A program made the translations under genes and the position numbers. The notes below the pieces were generated by a model that was not told where the DNA came from, did no database searches, and saw only the letters and a program-made list of their open reading frames with translations. DNA of 64,000 nucleotides from positions 22,952,916 through 23,016,915 of the forward strand of contig OX463841.1 in the NCBI GenBank assembly GCA_949825065.1. Direction: 5' to 3'. This DNA is from Odontocerum albicorne. Taxonomy: Eukaryota; Arthropoda; Insecta; Trichoptera; Odontoceridae. Positions 22,220 to 34,109 of the stretch are shown here, in pieces (positions within the stretch are counted from its first letter, which is position 1; each line of letters begins with the position of its first letter).

Positions 22220-23560
22220 CCAGCCTTATTTTTGGTGGCCTTCCTGGGGGACTACTTCCAGCGGATATTTAATTCATTGCCATATAGAGAATTCTTGTAT
22301 TTTGCATTATTTCCACAGTTTCTTCTCCATCTCATAATACATTCTACTTTAAATACTTCTAACTATATATTTTTGTATTTTATTTGCAATAGCTCAGAAT
22401 TTTCATTTCATTTGTTCTGAGCATACTTTAAGTTTTAATCGTTTCTGCTTTAGACTGTTTATGATTTTGCTCACATATACCTTGTTAATTTTAAACTCAC
22501 GGTATTGTCATGTATGTGTTATTCCACAGCACATCTTGTATGCATCCTAAAAGAGCAAGGGCTTTATTTAATTGGCCTCTTATTTCTGTGTGGAGATCGC
22601 TGTAACTGAATAAATTAACAGCAAGATCTTTGGTTTCCATAACTTATTCAGTGCAAAGTATAGTATACAACCATAAGATGTTCCTTATTTTATTATAATT
22701 CTAATTATTAAACAATAAAACAAATATTACCTTCTAGTTTAAAAACAGACAACACTTCGAGTTTTTAGCTTCAATAACTGACATAACCACCATCCGGTGA
22801 CAGGATGACACGACATCCTTGTTGCCTGGCTACTTTGCCTATGTCTAACACATATATGATTAATTATTATTAATCATTTAAGTAATAATTCGAAAGCCAC
22901 TGATATCTGATACGTGATGTCAGTTAATGTACATATACTTGTATAAAAAAACATGTACAAGTATTCTGTACTAAAAAAACCATTTAACCTCAGGATTTTA
23001 TTAATATTTAACTGAAGAACGTGATCGATTATCTTTATGTATATCTAAATAAAATGATGTGCAAATAACAGATTTAAAAATTTCTTGATAAATGAATGCA
23101 TAGTACTGATTTTTTAGGTATCTATTATTTATAAGAAAACCCCCAACTTAATCAAGAAAAACCCCAACTTAATCAAGAAAACCCTAAAGCAATTAATTTG
23201 ATTCCTAATATACTACCAATTTAACTATTATTTGCTCTAAATAAAAATGAGTTTTAAGCTAACAAGATTTCGCGTAAATTATGCATTTAAAGATTTGGCG
23301 TAAATTTTACATTTAAATGCATAATTCTCATTGGTAGTATTCGAATTATTTATATTTGATACTAATCAATGATGTCGTGCAATAATTATGTTGGTCTTAT
23401 ATAGCATGATTCGTATTTAAATTTAACGTTATCGCTTATAATTAATTCAATCGGACTATTTAATTAATATTTTACAATCTTAGTTGAAATTATACCGTTC
23501 AAAATTAAATATGATCGTTTAACATATAATTGGCATTTTTCAGTCTTAGTTCGTATTATT
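22220..23560. other. AT-rich DNA with minor repeats
   Basis: 'ccccaacttaatcaagaaaa' occurs as a tandem doublet at about 23143-23180 and 'gcgtaaatt..gcatttaaa' as a pair at 23270-23320. No genes recognised. Confidence 0.5.
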
Positions 23561-23563
23561 AAA

Positions 23564-23940
23564 AAATATATGTATATATAAACATGATAGCTTTTGACTT
23601 AATCTGACGATTTAATTGCTATCTTACTGCCTTATTTCAAATATATGTATATATAAACATGATAGCTTTCGACTTAATCTGACAATTTAATTGCTATCTT
23701 ACTGCCTTATTTCAAATATATGTATATATAAACATGATAGCTTTCGACTTAATCTGACGATTTAATTGCTATCTTACTGCCTTATTTCAAATATATGTAT
23801 ATATAAACATGATAGCTTTCGACTTAATCTGACAATTTAATTGCTATCTTACTGCCTTATTTCAAATATATGTATATATAAACATGATAGCTTTCGGCTT
23901 AATCTGACGATTTAATTGCTATCTTACTGCCTTATTTCAA
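23564..23940 (+). repeat. 75-bp tandem array, 5 copies
   Basis: Units start at 23564, 23639, 23714, 23789 and 23864 ('aaatatatgtatatataaac', 'atgatagctttcgacttaat', 'ctgacgatttaattgctatc', 'ttactgccttatttc'). Copies alternate gacga/gacaa, with very little other divergence, suggesting recent amplification. Confidence 0.95.
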
Positions 23941-24751
23941 ATAATATTTTTCATAATTATTTAAAAAACAAAATTGGGTGTTTTCATGACATAGTGCCGA
24001 TATTTATTTACAAACGGAAACTTATTGTATTGCTGTGTTAAGTTCGCGGGAGCACATCAGCTGTCTCAAAACAGGCAATGAGCCAATTTAAACGGCTGAT
24101 ATAAGTCGTTTGTCTTGGAAACAATATGAAACATAAACGTTATCGATAATTATTCTATGATTAAATTAGTATTTTATATTTATTGTTGAAATTAAATTAT
24201 TCAAAATTATTTTTAAAAAAATGTGTATTCCTTGGAGTTTAAATTTCCTTATTCTTTAGAAAATGATTATGGAATTTTTAATCCCTTAAAAAAATAAAAC
24301 GAAGCAATTCGAAATATTTTTTAAACCTTAGTAACTTTTTCAACGTTCAAAAAGGCTGTATATATTGTAATATAAAAATGATTGAAAATATTTTCCTTGA
24401 ATTTTCATATCCTTTGTTATGGCTATGCGTACCGGGATATTCGCAAAGAAATAATTTTGAAGATCGTTTAATAAACCATGAACATTCTTTCAGTGACTTG
24501 ACTCTCAGAGAAAGTTAACCCGTGGAACATAACATTCTGGAAACTTCTGAAAGCGTATCAATATTGCCTTTCTTTTAATCTTACGTTTATCTCGCCCTCT
24601 TATTAAGATACTCGTACTTCTCACTTAATTCCTTTAACTGGATTATGGGAAAGCAAACGTTATTATTTTTGCAGATGCCTAATGTTTATTCAATGTGTAA
24701 TATGATTTTTATTGTATTGTACAATATGTATTAACTTTCGCTGTGTATTTA

Positions 24752-24950
24752 CAGCCTTGTTAGATTATTTCCATATGGCAATCTCTTTCAACCAATCAGA
24801 AAGATGTTATAAAGGCTTAAGTGAAATCCAAACTGGTTTCTTGTCAACTAGGACATATAGAGATCGGAAGTTTTGTAGTATGAATATTTAAAATTTATAT
24901 CAATGAGCCCGCTAGATTTCATTCCAACAACAAATTTTAAATCATATTTT
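24752..24950. repeat. SINE family 1 fragments, both strands
   Basis: The minus-strand body 'atggcaatctctttcaacca' with 'gcttaagtgaaatccaaact' is followed by a short + strand tail 'caatgagcccgctagattt'. Heads are truncated. Confidence 0.5.
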
Positions 24951-25569
24951 TTAATCAATTTATTGACGTAATGTGATGAAATGTCATCATTGAAAAAGCC
25001 CTTTTACATATATTATTTAGTTACACTTGTTTCCGCCAATATTTTGATGCCGTTTTCTTAAAAAAAACTCAACTGGACAGAAAAAAAATTATGGTTCTAT
25101 TTTATCAAATGCGCATTTTTTCAGAGACAAATGTCAGTAACGTTTTATTCATGCCAAAAAATGGAAAATATGATTATTTTTAAAATACGATTCGGATAAT
25201 AGATGTTGAATGTTAAAATCAAGAACTTAATCAGATTCTTGATTTGTAGTGCTTCACCGCAAACCCAAACGAATCTTAATCACTGGGGTTTAATATAGCT
25301 TTGCCCTTTTAAGCGACGTCATTTCAAGCGTTAATGGTTTTCAATAAATTGAGCATTGTCGAACTAATTCGATATATTAATGATAATTTAACAAACATTT
25401 ATTTCTAAAATACTTGATATATAAAACCGTAGACCAAAATACAAGATATATTGTATGAATCGTTCACTATTTTGTGGTGATGGACAGCTAAACAATTTCT
25501 TACATTAAAATAAAGTTTTCGTATTACACTTTTCGTAACATATAGTTATTCTTCTTTCGCATGATATCC

Positions 25570-25893
25570 TTTAACATATGCGAATTGGTGGTTCGAAAAT
25601 ATCGGATAGCATGACCGGGAAACAATACAGTAATCGAGCCTCTGGGTTGAGATCCACTGGAGTGGCCACGTACTCGCAATTCGTTATTGTACTCGTACGT
25701 GTTGACAACACTACTCCACATGAAGAGAGCAGAGCCGGTATTAGACTTCAGAGCCAGAGCTTCAGAGCGTATTAGTTACCAGACTAATTGTGTCCAGACT
25801 GGGACATTTTTTGTTGGTTAACCATCGGGAATCAACACCGAAACCCCCGTGTGGCAGTCAAACATCTTACCTACCAAACCTCAAAGGTCATCA
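25570..25893 (-). repeat. tRNA-headed SINE, family 2, inverted
   Basis: On the minus strand: a tRNA-like head at 25893-25810 (reversed 'gggaatcaacaccgaaaccc'), then 'gagtagtgttgtcaacacgt', 'gccactccagtggatctcaa' and 'ggtcatgctatccgatattt'. Same module order as 50518-50860. Confidence 0.65.
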
Positions 25894-25902
25894 ATTTATC
25901 AA

Positions 25903-26085
25903 CCTATCGGGTTTATTACCATGTGATAATTACTTCCAACTAACAAGAAAAATGTTAAGGAGACATTAAATAAAAACCAAACTAGAAAAAAGCCTTTTTA
26001 AGCTGGTGTGTCTACCAGCGAAAATTGATTCTGCTATTTTCTGATTGAAAGACAAGCTTATTACCAACTAGGCCGTGGAGATAGC
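25903..26085 (-). repeat. tRNA-headed SINE, family 1, inverted
   Basis: The tail 'tcgggtttattaccatgtga' (reversed) leads to the head 'ttaccaactaggccgtggag'. It directly abuts the family-2 copy before it. Confidence 0.7.
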
Positions 26086-26183
26086 TTTTTCACCTTTTTG
26101 CAGAGTTCAAAAGTTTTATGTTTCATTGGAGTTCAATCATAAGTTTTTTATTGCACTTATCATATCCTTTTTTGCATTTATAT

Positions 26184-26362
26184 ACAGTGCATCCTGGCGG
26201 ATAAATTATCAAGTGTCAATCTTTTTTTACCAACTAGTAATATGTTATGTTAAGTGAAAACCAGACTAACCCTTTTTAATTAAATTGGGTACCAACTAGA
26301 ATCGAACCCGCACCCTCCAGGTCGGAAGACGTGCGTTTTACCAACCAGAACGTGGAGGTCGT
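26184..26362 (-). repeat. tRNA-headed SINE, family 1, inverted
   Basis: 'gcatcctggcggataaatta' (tail) through 'agaatcgaacccgcaccctc' and 'ccaaccagaacgtggaggtc' (head), reading on the minus strand. It has one of the better-kept B boxes (ggttcgattct) in the window. Confidence 0.75.
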
Positions 26363-26639
26363 CATTCGACTTTTATTTTTCTCATAAGATCTTAATTTAA
26401 TTCAAAATATTGGTTTTTCGTCAGAAAAAGTTTTTTTGTAGATGTATATACGAGTATTTTGAATGTACCTAATCTAAAATTTTAATAATATTGTATTTGT
26501 ATTTTACTTACAATATTTTAAGAAGACACAATTTTAGTTTTGTTACTGAGAATATGCTTTATATTGACATGTCTCCAAGGATGATTCCAACATTTAAGAA
26601 AATGTTAACTTATAAAGTCGTCTACAGCGTGTATTCATA

Positions 26640-26860
26640 CCATCGGTCATGCTATCTTGTTGATACATATATACTATCACGTCATTTACCAATTGGGTTA
26701 GGCACATAAAACCGAACGCTAAATTTTCCTACCCCAACGTACTTTATTTGCACCGGCCACAACTGATTCCTTACCTTCTTATCTTACCTTCTTTCAAAAT
26801 TTCATTCATTTGGTCCAACCATAATTTCCTCGTTCATCTTCTTCGACGATTCATACTCAC
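26640..26860 (-). pseudogene. LINE ORF2 C-terminal remnant
   Basis: Minus strand: RKLWLDQMNEILKEGKIRR, then a gap, then WGRKI, stop, RSVLCA near 26710. Equivalent to the ILKE ... WRSVLSAY order of the other copies. Confidence 0.6.
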
Positions 26861-26865
26861 GCTTA

Positions 26866-26929
26866 CATTTAAATTTGTTTAAATAGTCTTAGGTCACCTA
26901 TCTAAGACTATTCAAATCAATTTAAAATG
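26866..26929. repeat. Imperfect inverted repeat
   Basis: 'catttaaatttgtttaaata' + 'gtcttag' on the left and 'ctaagactattcaaatcaat' + 'ttaaaatg' on the right pair with few mismatches around 'gtcacctat'. A small foldback or MITE-like element beside the LINE tail. Confidence 0.7.
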
Positions 26930-27589
26930 CAAAAACAGATGTTTTAAATATGGTGAAAAGGGTAAGTTGAGGTGGCGTGGATATCTTATAAAAGAAAATT
27001 TCATAGTACTTATGATAAATATATACACATACATACATATTCATAGTCTTGTGATTTTTGTCTTCTCGTTAAAACCAAAACATATTGTGATATTGCATAA
27101 CAAGTCCCCAAGTCCCTTCACTCTTAAGTGCTCGTAGTATGAACACTTTAACTACGACACGCTTAATTACAGTTAATATTCATACAATACAATTCACCCT
27201 AATCTCACATATGCTATATGTTTGGAAAGAGCTGTAAAACTCGGTGCATTAACCCAGAAATTGCACTTCTATCCTCGACTGCGCTCGGTACCTGCAACCT
27301 TATGCACTCTTTACGACGTCTCTGCGTCATATAAATTTTAGAATTTAGTTTCAGTTTTATTCCTTTCATGTTTATTTTCAAAAGTTTGTGTATCTCTTGG
27401 TTTTTTAAATCTATTTGTTTTTCTAATATATAATTTATTGCAAAGTTATTATGATAAAGAATTCAACGAAAACTATTACAATATTGTCACGATAATTTAA
27501 GTGTATTTTTCTATTTTAAGATCCAATTATTAAGGAATTCTGCTATTTCTGTTACATTTTCTCAGATTATAGAGGAATTACGAGGAAAA

Positions 27590-27960
27590 GTGTGTAGCGA
27601 TAGAAAACAAAGTCAAAAGGGCACTAAAACATATACACTCGAATCTAAAGTGTCAAAATCTGTTAATATGTTAGTCCACAACAGTATTTTAGTACCAATT
27701 TTGACGTATAGGAGTGACAATTGGACGTGAGAAAATACTGAAAGGAGTCGAATAAATGTAGTATAAATACGTGCACGGAAAAGAATACATGGTGTGACAA
27801 TGTATAGCAGAATATGGAACGAAGTAATTAGGATATTACTGTGAACTAAAAACAATGTAAAGAGGTATATTCATTAGGATGAAACAGAGCAGACGGCTTG
27901 GACATGTAGATAGAATGAATTAATAAAGACTTACCATATACTTATTTACCTGCCCCGACA
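27590..27960 (+). pseudogene. LINE reverse-transcriptase C-terminal remnant
   Basis: SKVSKSVNMLVHNSILVPIL, TYRSDNWT, stop, ENTERSRINVV, stop, IRARKRIHGVTMYSRIWNEV, then 'RLGHVDRMNEL' in a shifted frame near 27895. Intact relatives read LTYGSESW and RWFGHVERM. Several stops; 5'-truncated; the ORF end is missing. Confidence 0.65.
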
Positions 27961-28756
27961 GTGAAATGTCTTGATGGTATGTATTTTATCTTCCAACATG
28001 GCTTTTGTAAAATTTAGAGTATGAGTATCAATAGACGTTTTTACTTACACTCTCTGTAAAAAAAGTGAATCGAATACTTTTTTATTTTGTATGATGTTGA
28101 TTATGCTCTTCAGAAGATTGGAGGTTATATCATATCTTTATTTGTCAATTTTTGTTGATATCGCTCATTGAATTTCACAAATATTTGTTTCTTTTCTCTT
28201 GTTTTCAATTTGATAAAATTTATGTAAAAAAAATTAAATAACTGGCTGTGGAATACTAAATAGTATTTTTTTATTCATAGTAGTTTTATTGAGGTCAAAT
28301 CAACTGCGCTTCTCTTACTACGTAACACTTCTTCATTAATTCTTAATTTTTGAATAAATTAATTATTCATCTCGGGTTGATTAAAATAATTGTTCCGTTA
28401 ACATTGAGAATCCACACGAGACCACCGTGCTTTGAAACGTTAGTATGATAGCCTCGAGATGATAACATTTGCGCCTTTAAATGGGAGATGAAAGACAAGG
28501 TAGAATTATTTGTTCTTAGTCACTGATGCTGAAACACTAATTGAAGATTATAAATGAAGAAGATTTTTAGGTTTCCGGAAGCAATCACAAATTGTCAGTT
28601 TCATTTTCATTACAATAACGCTCTGAGTCATGTTTTAAACACATTCTCATTTAAAAAAATGGCATTTAAAATAACCTGCTACACCCATCTTCTTTAAAGG
28701 TGCATTTTCAACGTGATCCATATATTTTGTTTGTTATTTTACACTTTCGTTTTATA

Positions 28757-29818
28757 CAGTAAGCTGGAACTGGTGGGTTTATCACCATATGGTAATATTT
28801 TCCAACGAGAACTTTGTTAACGAGGCCTTAAGGGGAATATTCTCATTTGGATTTTTTCTAAATCGATTTTTTTAAATTTTATTTTTCTGTAATTCTTTCT
28901 GAATAATTTCCAGTAAGAAATGTTCAAAAATCTTGAAAGTTCGAAAAGTTATGAGGGTTTATAGTCGAGCGCGCGCCGGTCGTAAACTGACCTGAGTTTC
29001 GCAGCTGTCAGATCGTCTATTGTTATGGCATTAGCATTATTTTCCAAGAATTCTCGTTCAATTGGTTTTCTTGGAATGATGAATTGATATTTAGTTTGTC
29101 GTGTAAAGAGGGGATTTTTTAAACAAGTTTATATGGCCCTGGAATTGCTTATTAACAGTAAGCTGAAAATATTTGTTTAAATTCGTGTAAAAATCGCACT
29201 TGAAACTTTAAACGCGTTTCCTGAAAAATCACTTTTTTTAACTATTCCCCGTAATAACTCCAAAACTAATTAACCGTTTTTAATGAAAAAGTACTTATTC
29301 TCTTTTTTATATCTCTCTCTTTAGCCGGTACTAGAATTATTTCAATCGATTTATTTTTTCGATTTTTTTCACTCTAAAAACAAAAGATAATATTTTCAAT
29401 TTCAACATTTTTTTTAGTTATTCTCGTACCGACCATAGCCACATGCTTTCTGAGTAAAACAGATTTAAAAAAAAATCAGCCGAGTACAACAGCCACAATT
29501 ACGTGTATAATGAACCCCCTCCATGTACGAACGGCCTTACTTCCGACTTAATAACAACAATTTTTTTATTTTTTTATTATGAAATCTTATTAAAATGTTC
29601 TTGAAAGATATAAATATGTCTAAAAAAACAACAATAAAAATAAAATTCGTTCACTGAAAAAAAAAAATTTAAAAATCGTCGATTTTTTGGCCCATGAAAT
29701 GAGAATACTCCCTTAAGTGATAACTAGACTGAAACTCTTTTTTAAACCAACGCTGATTGAAACCATAGTCCCCGTGTTGGGAGGTAGGCGTCTTACCATC
29801 TAGGCCACCGAGGTCATT
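28757..29818 (-). repeat. SINE family 1, split by an 881-bp insertion
   Basis: The tail half 'aactggtgggtttatcacca' ... 'cgaggcc' ends at TTAA (28828-28831). The head half resumes after TTAA (29713-29716) with 'gtgataactagactgaaact' ... 'ttaccatctaggccaccgag'. The join restores the usual SINE sequence 'ggccttaagtgaaaaccag', so the split is unambiguous. Confidence 0.85.
28832..29712. mobile_element. TTAA-flanked piggyBac-like MITE, 881 bp
   Basis: It is bounded by TTAA on both sides, inserted into a SINE whose uninterrupted copies have a single TTAA there. Termini are inverted: left 'ggggaatattctcattt', right reversed 'gggagtattctcattt' (one indel and one change). TTAA duplication is the hallmark of piggyBac-type transposition. 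There is no transposase frame; the interior is AT-rich with one GC-rich knot, 'gtcgagcgcgcgccggtcgt' (about 28963-28982). Non-autonomous. The family assignment rests on target and termini only. Confidence 0.75.
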
Positions 29819-29824
29819 AAAACT

Positions 29825-29975
29825 GTTACAATTTCTTCCAACTCACGATAAATCTATTATATATTGTAGTAAAAACCATACATCAACATTTTTTTTAATA
29901 TGTACTCCTACGGGAATCAAACCCGCAACTCCTGGGATGAAAGACAGGTGTATCACCAACATCTTACTGTTGTTT
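29825..29975 (-). repeat. SINE family 1 fragment, inverted
   Basis: 'cgggaatcaaacccgcaact' and 'atgaaagacaggtgtatcac' form the reversed tRNA-like head; the tail is degraded ('atttcttccaactcacgata'). It abuts the split SINE before it. Confidence 0.6.
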
Positions 29976-29979
29976 GGCC

Positions 29980-31420
29980 AACTTAATATTGATATTTATT
30001 TTTATTTATGTACAGTAAAATTAAGTGTAGATAATTTCTAATTTAAGTTTATGCAACACTAAGGTCCTATGGTTTCCGGCCTGAATAAGTGAGAGTGTGT
30101 ATAAAGAGATACCATGCTTACCGCATGATCAGGTGAAGTTAGTTGGAATTTGTAAAATTTGATGCCTCTACCCTCAGTAATATGTCAAATACAGACGATA
30201 GATGACGTATTGTTTTGTTATATTCTGAAATGTTAAAAATTGAATATCACGCGATTCTTAAAATTTTATCAAAAAATGGAAAAACCACAACAGAAATTTA
30301 ACGACGTTTAGATAGATGCTGGTGTCGTTTAATTTCTGTCAGGCCTTTCCCTTCTTTTGAAAAAAAACTTTATAACCGCGCGATATTCATGTTTTAACAT
30401 TTTAGAATATAACGAAACAACACGTCTTTTATCGATTTTAGTGGCCGACATAACATTTTTCCATACACGTTCTAACTTCTTAATGCCGGAAACTTTTGGT
30501 ACTTAATGATATGATATAAAATCACTATATCTTTTTAAAGACTCTTATCCATTATTTACTGTTTCTATCTATGAATGTGTGACATGTTGTAAAAAATCAT
30601 TAAATAGATATATATTTTGTAAATGTAAGTTAAATTGAATGGTAAGCAATTGGAAGGGGGGAAGTCCATTTCCTGTCTCAGCGAGTTTCCGGCCCATGTA
30701 GCATATTGGATTGGCTGCTCCATATCCGATTGCCTGGATGTTGTAGAGCTCCTTTATACAAACAATTTACACACTGCAATGAACTTCTCACCTCCAGCGA
30801 TTTAGTTTTCTTCAAATCGATTTGTTTTTCATTTTATTTGTTTTCTTTTGAAATTGTTTCCTTCTATTTAAAACCAACCAATTTGACATTTCTTTGCACA
30901 TTTAAATAATATTATTAAATTTCAGACTTCGTATATATAGAAAAAAATATTTTTTATTGGTTATGCAATAAGAGTTAATGTATTATTAATAAAAACAATA
31001 TAATAAAAAATAATTTCTGTAGCGCCGGTTTGGCAACTCCACCAAGGACGCTTAGTTATGTAAATATTCGATAAATCTGTGTCGAGAAATCTTTTTTGTT
31101 GGTAAATTTTATTATCGTTCGTGAAAAAACGTAATTCTTAATATTCATGTGAAATACTTAGGCAAATGTATAGAATATGCTGTCTTCCATGTTTTTTTAT
31201 AGACATAACTGAGTCACTTGACAGGAAAGCATGAGTAACATTGTTCCTGTTGTCATCATGCTATATTTATGGTAGACTTGATAAATTAATTGTTTTCTTG
31301 TTATTTAATGTTATTGACTTAAACCTATGTCAAATTTAAGATAAATAAATACTTATGAAAATTATGTGTACCTAATTTAATATTTTTTTTCATAATTGTA
31401 GATTTTTTTTTAATATTATT
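29980..31420. other. AT-rich DNA, no features recognised
   Basis: The frame at 30706-30909 is AT-driven and unsupported. No repeats with defined ends, no RNA genes. Confidence 0.5.
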
Positions 31421-31427
31421 TATTTAT

Positions 31428-31800
31428 TGGGTTTACCGGAAAGTAATTTCGTATTTTAGGTCAAATTCAAACGAAAAATTACACCAAATATTTGTAGTAG
31501 TTTTCAATATTTTCAGTATTTCTCACGTCAGAAAATGCTGTTTATTATCTATGAAAACCTTGATTTGGTCGTCATCAGTAATAATCGGCCTTCCAGAGTG
31601 GACACCATCTTAGAGTGTCGTATCACCATTTCTAATTTAATAAACCACATTTGACACACACTGTCGCTTACTTTATCGTAGCCAATACACTATACACACC
31701 TTTTTACGGTATTTGTCGCACTTTTTCCTTTGCGATAGTTAAAAATCATCAAGCACCGAAAAAACTACTTATTTTATTTAATTTTCAAAATGACGCCAAT
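31428..31800 (-). pseudogene. Truncated mariner-like element, N-terminal half
   Basis: On the minus strand decayed frames give YRKGKSA near 31735, then DTTL, stop, DGVHSGRPIITDDDQIKVFI and DNKQHFLT, stop, EILKILKTTTN. The 'G-R-P' linker and the following helix-turn-helix-like segment are characteristic of mariner transposase N-termini. The + strand left edge 'gggtttaccggaaagtaatt' resembles a mariner terminal repeat, so one end survives. The DDE/D catalytic domain is absent. A different lineage from the 15316 element. Confidence 0.5.
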
Positions 31801-32423
31801 AAACCCCCACAAGCATCTAGGTAAACAATGGCCGACTAAATGTGATCAACTGTTATATTTCATAATAATATACATTCAGCACGTTTGAAATTAAGTAAGC
31901 AACAAAAATGTCCTAACGACATCGAATTGGAGCTCTCTTCAGGAGAGTTTTATTATAGAAACTGCGCTTAATAAATGGTTCTTTTATTATTATTATCTAT
32001 CTGAGAAATACTAAACATATTCAAGAACGAAATATATTCAAGAATGCAATGTACCTCAAAACAATATTTTAAAATATATAAGTAATGAAGGCTTCATTCA
32101 TAACAAAAGATTAATATACTTATAATAAATAAACAATTTGACACAATTGATTTCAACCAAATAAAAGATCAAAGACAATCACAAAAAAACCAACAGCACA
32201 GAAGTATGCAAGAACACACGTTGGAATTCTTACAAATATACAAAAAAAATAACAACATACACAGTTAAAAGTATTTATATAATATAATGTAATACTCCTA
32301 CGGGACCGTCTCAATGCGCACTGTGCCTAATCGGCGTCACTCTTGTCATTCATGTCGAAAGAAATGTATAGTCGCATGCAAACAACATAATAATTTTTAA
32401 AAAATCAATGTTTTCATAGTTTA

Positions 32424-32590
32424 AAACCTTTGTGGTTTAGTTGATAAGACGCTTGTCTTCCGACCCGGAGGTAACGGGTTCAATGTCTGCTGGAGCTCAG
32501 TTTAAAAAAAAATTCAGTCCTGTTTTCACTTAAGGCCTCATAAACTGGTTGGTTGAATGAGATTGTTATATGGCAATAATTGAATACTAA
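32424..32590 (+). repeat. SINE family 1, truncated, abutting a Penelope fragment
   Basis: Good head ('ttgtggtttagttgataaga', 'cttccgacccggaggtaacg') and body ('cacttaaggcctcataaact', 'ggttggttgaatgagattg'). It stops after 'atatggcaataa' and the Penelope frame starts within a few bases. Confidence 0.7.
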
Positions 32591-33012
32591 GCAACAGTGG
32601 TGTATATAAACTTTCATGTGCTGACTGTGATAATTTCTATATAGGAAAGACAGGAAGATCTTTTGAAAAGATATTTCGTGAACACAAATCCGCCTTAACA
32701 AATCCTCTAATTTATTCTGAAATGGCTAATCATTGTCACCGTGAAAACCATACTTTTTCTATCGATGATGCCAAATTCTTACATATCAGTAGTAACGGAA
32801 ATAAATTGGACAAATTAGAGGCCCTAGAAATTTCTAAGTCAGTACATCGATCCGAACATCTGTTGAACAGTTATATCCCAAAAATCTCTCCACTCTTGGC
32901 CGAAATCGTCCCATGCCTCCCTCACCCCTCATCCCCAACCGTTGAAGCGTGTATATCGGTACCAGTTCAAACAGCATTTACTCTTGTTTGTACTCCTCTG
33001 AAGATGAGGTGA
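32584..33012 (+). pseudogene. Penelope-like element, GIY-YIG endonuclease fragment
   Basis: An uninterrupted 142-codon frame (a TGA precedes it; TGA at 33010). It begins SNSGVYKLSCADC and continues DNFYIGKTGRSFEKIFREHK, the GVY...YIG motifs, Arg and His of the GIY-YIG nuclease. It then has LDKLEALEIS, with the Glu expected downstream, and ends in a Pro-rich tail. Penelope-like retroelements carry this nuclease at the C-terminus after their reverse transcriptase; the GXYxL / YIG-x-TGR-x-F / REH pattern is typical. The reverse transcriptase is missing. The frame has no stop, so the insertion may be fairly young, although the upstream border is cut by a SINE. A hammerhead-like 3' segment follows directly. 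Confidence 0.8.
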
Positions 33013-33065
33013 AAGCCTTGAAACCGGTAGGGTTATACCGTCACAAAAAAGTGGAATAAACAGTG
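32996..33065 (+). ncRNA. Hammerhead-like Penelope terminus
   Basis: 'cctctgaagatgaggtgaaa' continues 'gccttgaaaccggtagggtt' and 'ataccgtc'. Its layout is CUGA(A)GAUGA, a short GG..CC stem, GAAAC, then CGGUA/UACCG arms closed by GUC. That is the order of a hammerhead core (CUGAUGA, stem II, GAAA, short stem III, NUH). It lies directly 3' of the Penelope ORF, where such ribozymes are known in this class. An extra A in the CUGAUGA box and an unpaired C beside stem III argue that this copy may be inactive. Confidence 0.5.
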
Positions 33066-33087
33066 TTTGATAAAAATAAATTACACT

Positions 33088-33160
33088 TTTTTTATATATC
33101 ACAAAATATTTTGTGATATATTCATTTTTGTGAAATATGAATATATCACAGAAATATAAT
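33088..33160. repeat. AT palindrome
   Basis: 'tatatcacaaaatattttgt' + 'gatata' is a perfect palindrome, followed by a partial echo (gaatatatcacagaaatat). No gene in it. Confidence 0.8.
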
Positions 33161-33164
33161 TTAA

Positions 33165-34105
33165 GAATTGAATGAAATTCTTGTTCAACTATATATAACA
33201 AAAAATACATGTAAAGGGATTAATCAATAATATTGAAAGCTTACCATTTTATTCGTGCTTTAGATCGCTTTAAATCCTCAAACCAAGCGTCTTCATTCAA
33301 TTATTCCCTTTGTAAAACAATTAGATGGTACCCAATTTATCGAACACTCTAATCACTTTGATGTCAATGATTTGCTACGAGTAACAATCTCTGTGAATAC
33401 TTTCTGGGATATCTCTTTATAATCAATATATGATACGAGTATTGCATTAATTATTTAAAGTATCTTCAAAGTGAACACTATTTTATTTGCTTTTGGTTGC
33501 TATCACACATTTGTTTTAGAGTATACCTTAAATAAGGTTTTGTTGCGATTTCCTTTTACTACTTTATTAATTCTCAACGTTTACAAATCTCTTACATCAG
33601 GAGATGATTAGGGTTTATATTACCCTGAGGTTTTCTTGAAACTTCGTATTGATTTTCTTTACGTGGAAGCGATGCATGTTTATGCATTTTGCGTTTTGCT
33701 CTCTTATAGTTTTTCAAGTTCTTCCACTTCAACTCATATTTCACATTGTATTCATTTATAAGACAAGTTTTAAACTAAATAATTTTGTAATATTTGTTTT
33801 TATCAGTTACAACTATACAAAATAATTTATTTTATTTTTTTAAATTCGAGGAATAAAATTTAGCAGTCAATGCCTATTTTTAATTTATTTTCAAAAAATA
33901 ATTCATAATTTATGAATTGATTAATTTTCAAGAACATCTTCAACAAAAATGTAACCAGAAAAAATGTTAAAGATTCCTCGATCGCATTTCAAAGAAGTAT
34001 TTAAAAAAATTGCAAACTATGTATAACCTATTGACATTCCAATTCAAAAGTCGTTATCTAAAATCCAGACCAGGTAAAATTGTTCTCAAAATTCTTAGAA
34101 CAAAA
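33165..34105. other. AT-rich DNA, nothing recognised
   Basis: It contains two TACGAGTA octamers (33376, 33434). No coding signal. Confidence 0.5.
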
Positions 34106-34109
34106 AAGT

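Noticed and set aside
25524..25775. Overlapping 65-codon frames on both strands
   Set aside because: Both lie mostly in an inverted family-2 SINE.
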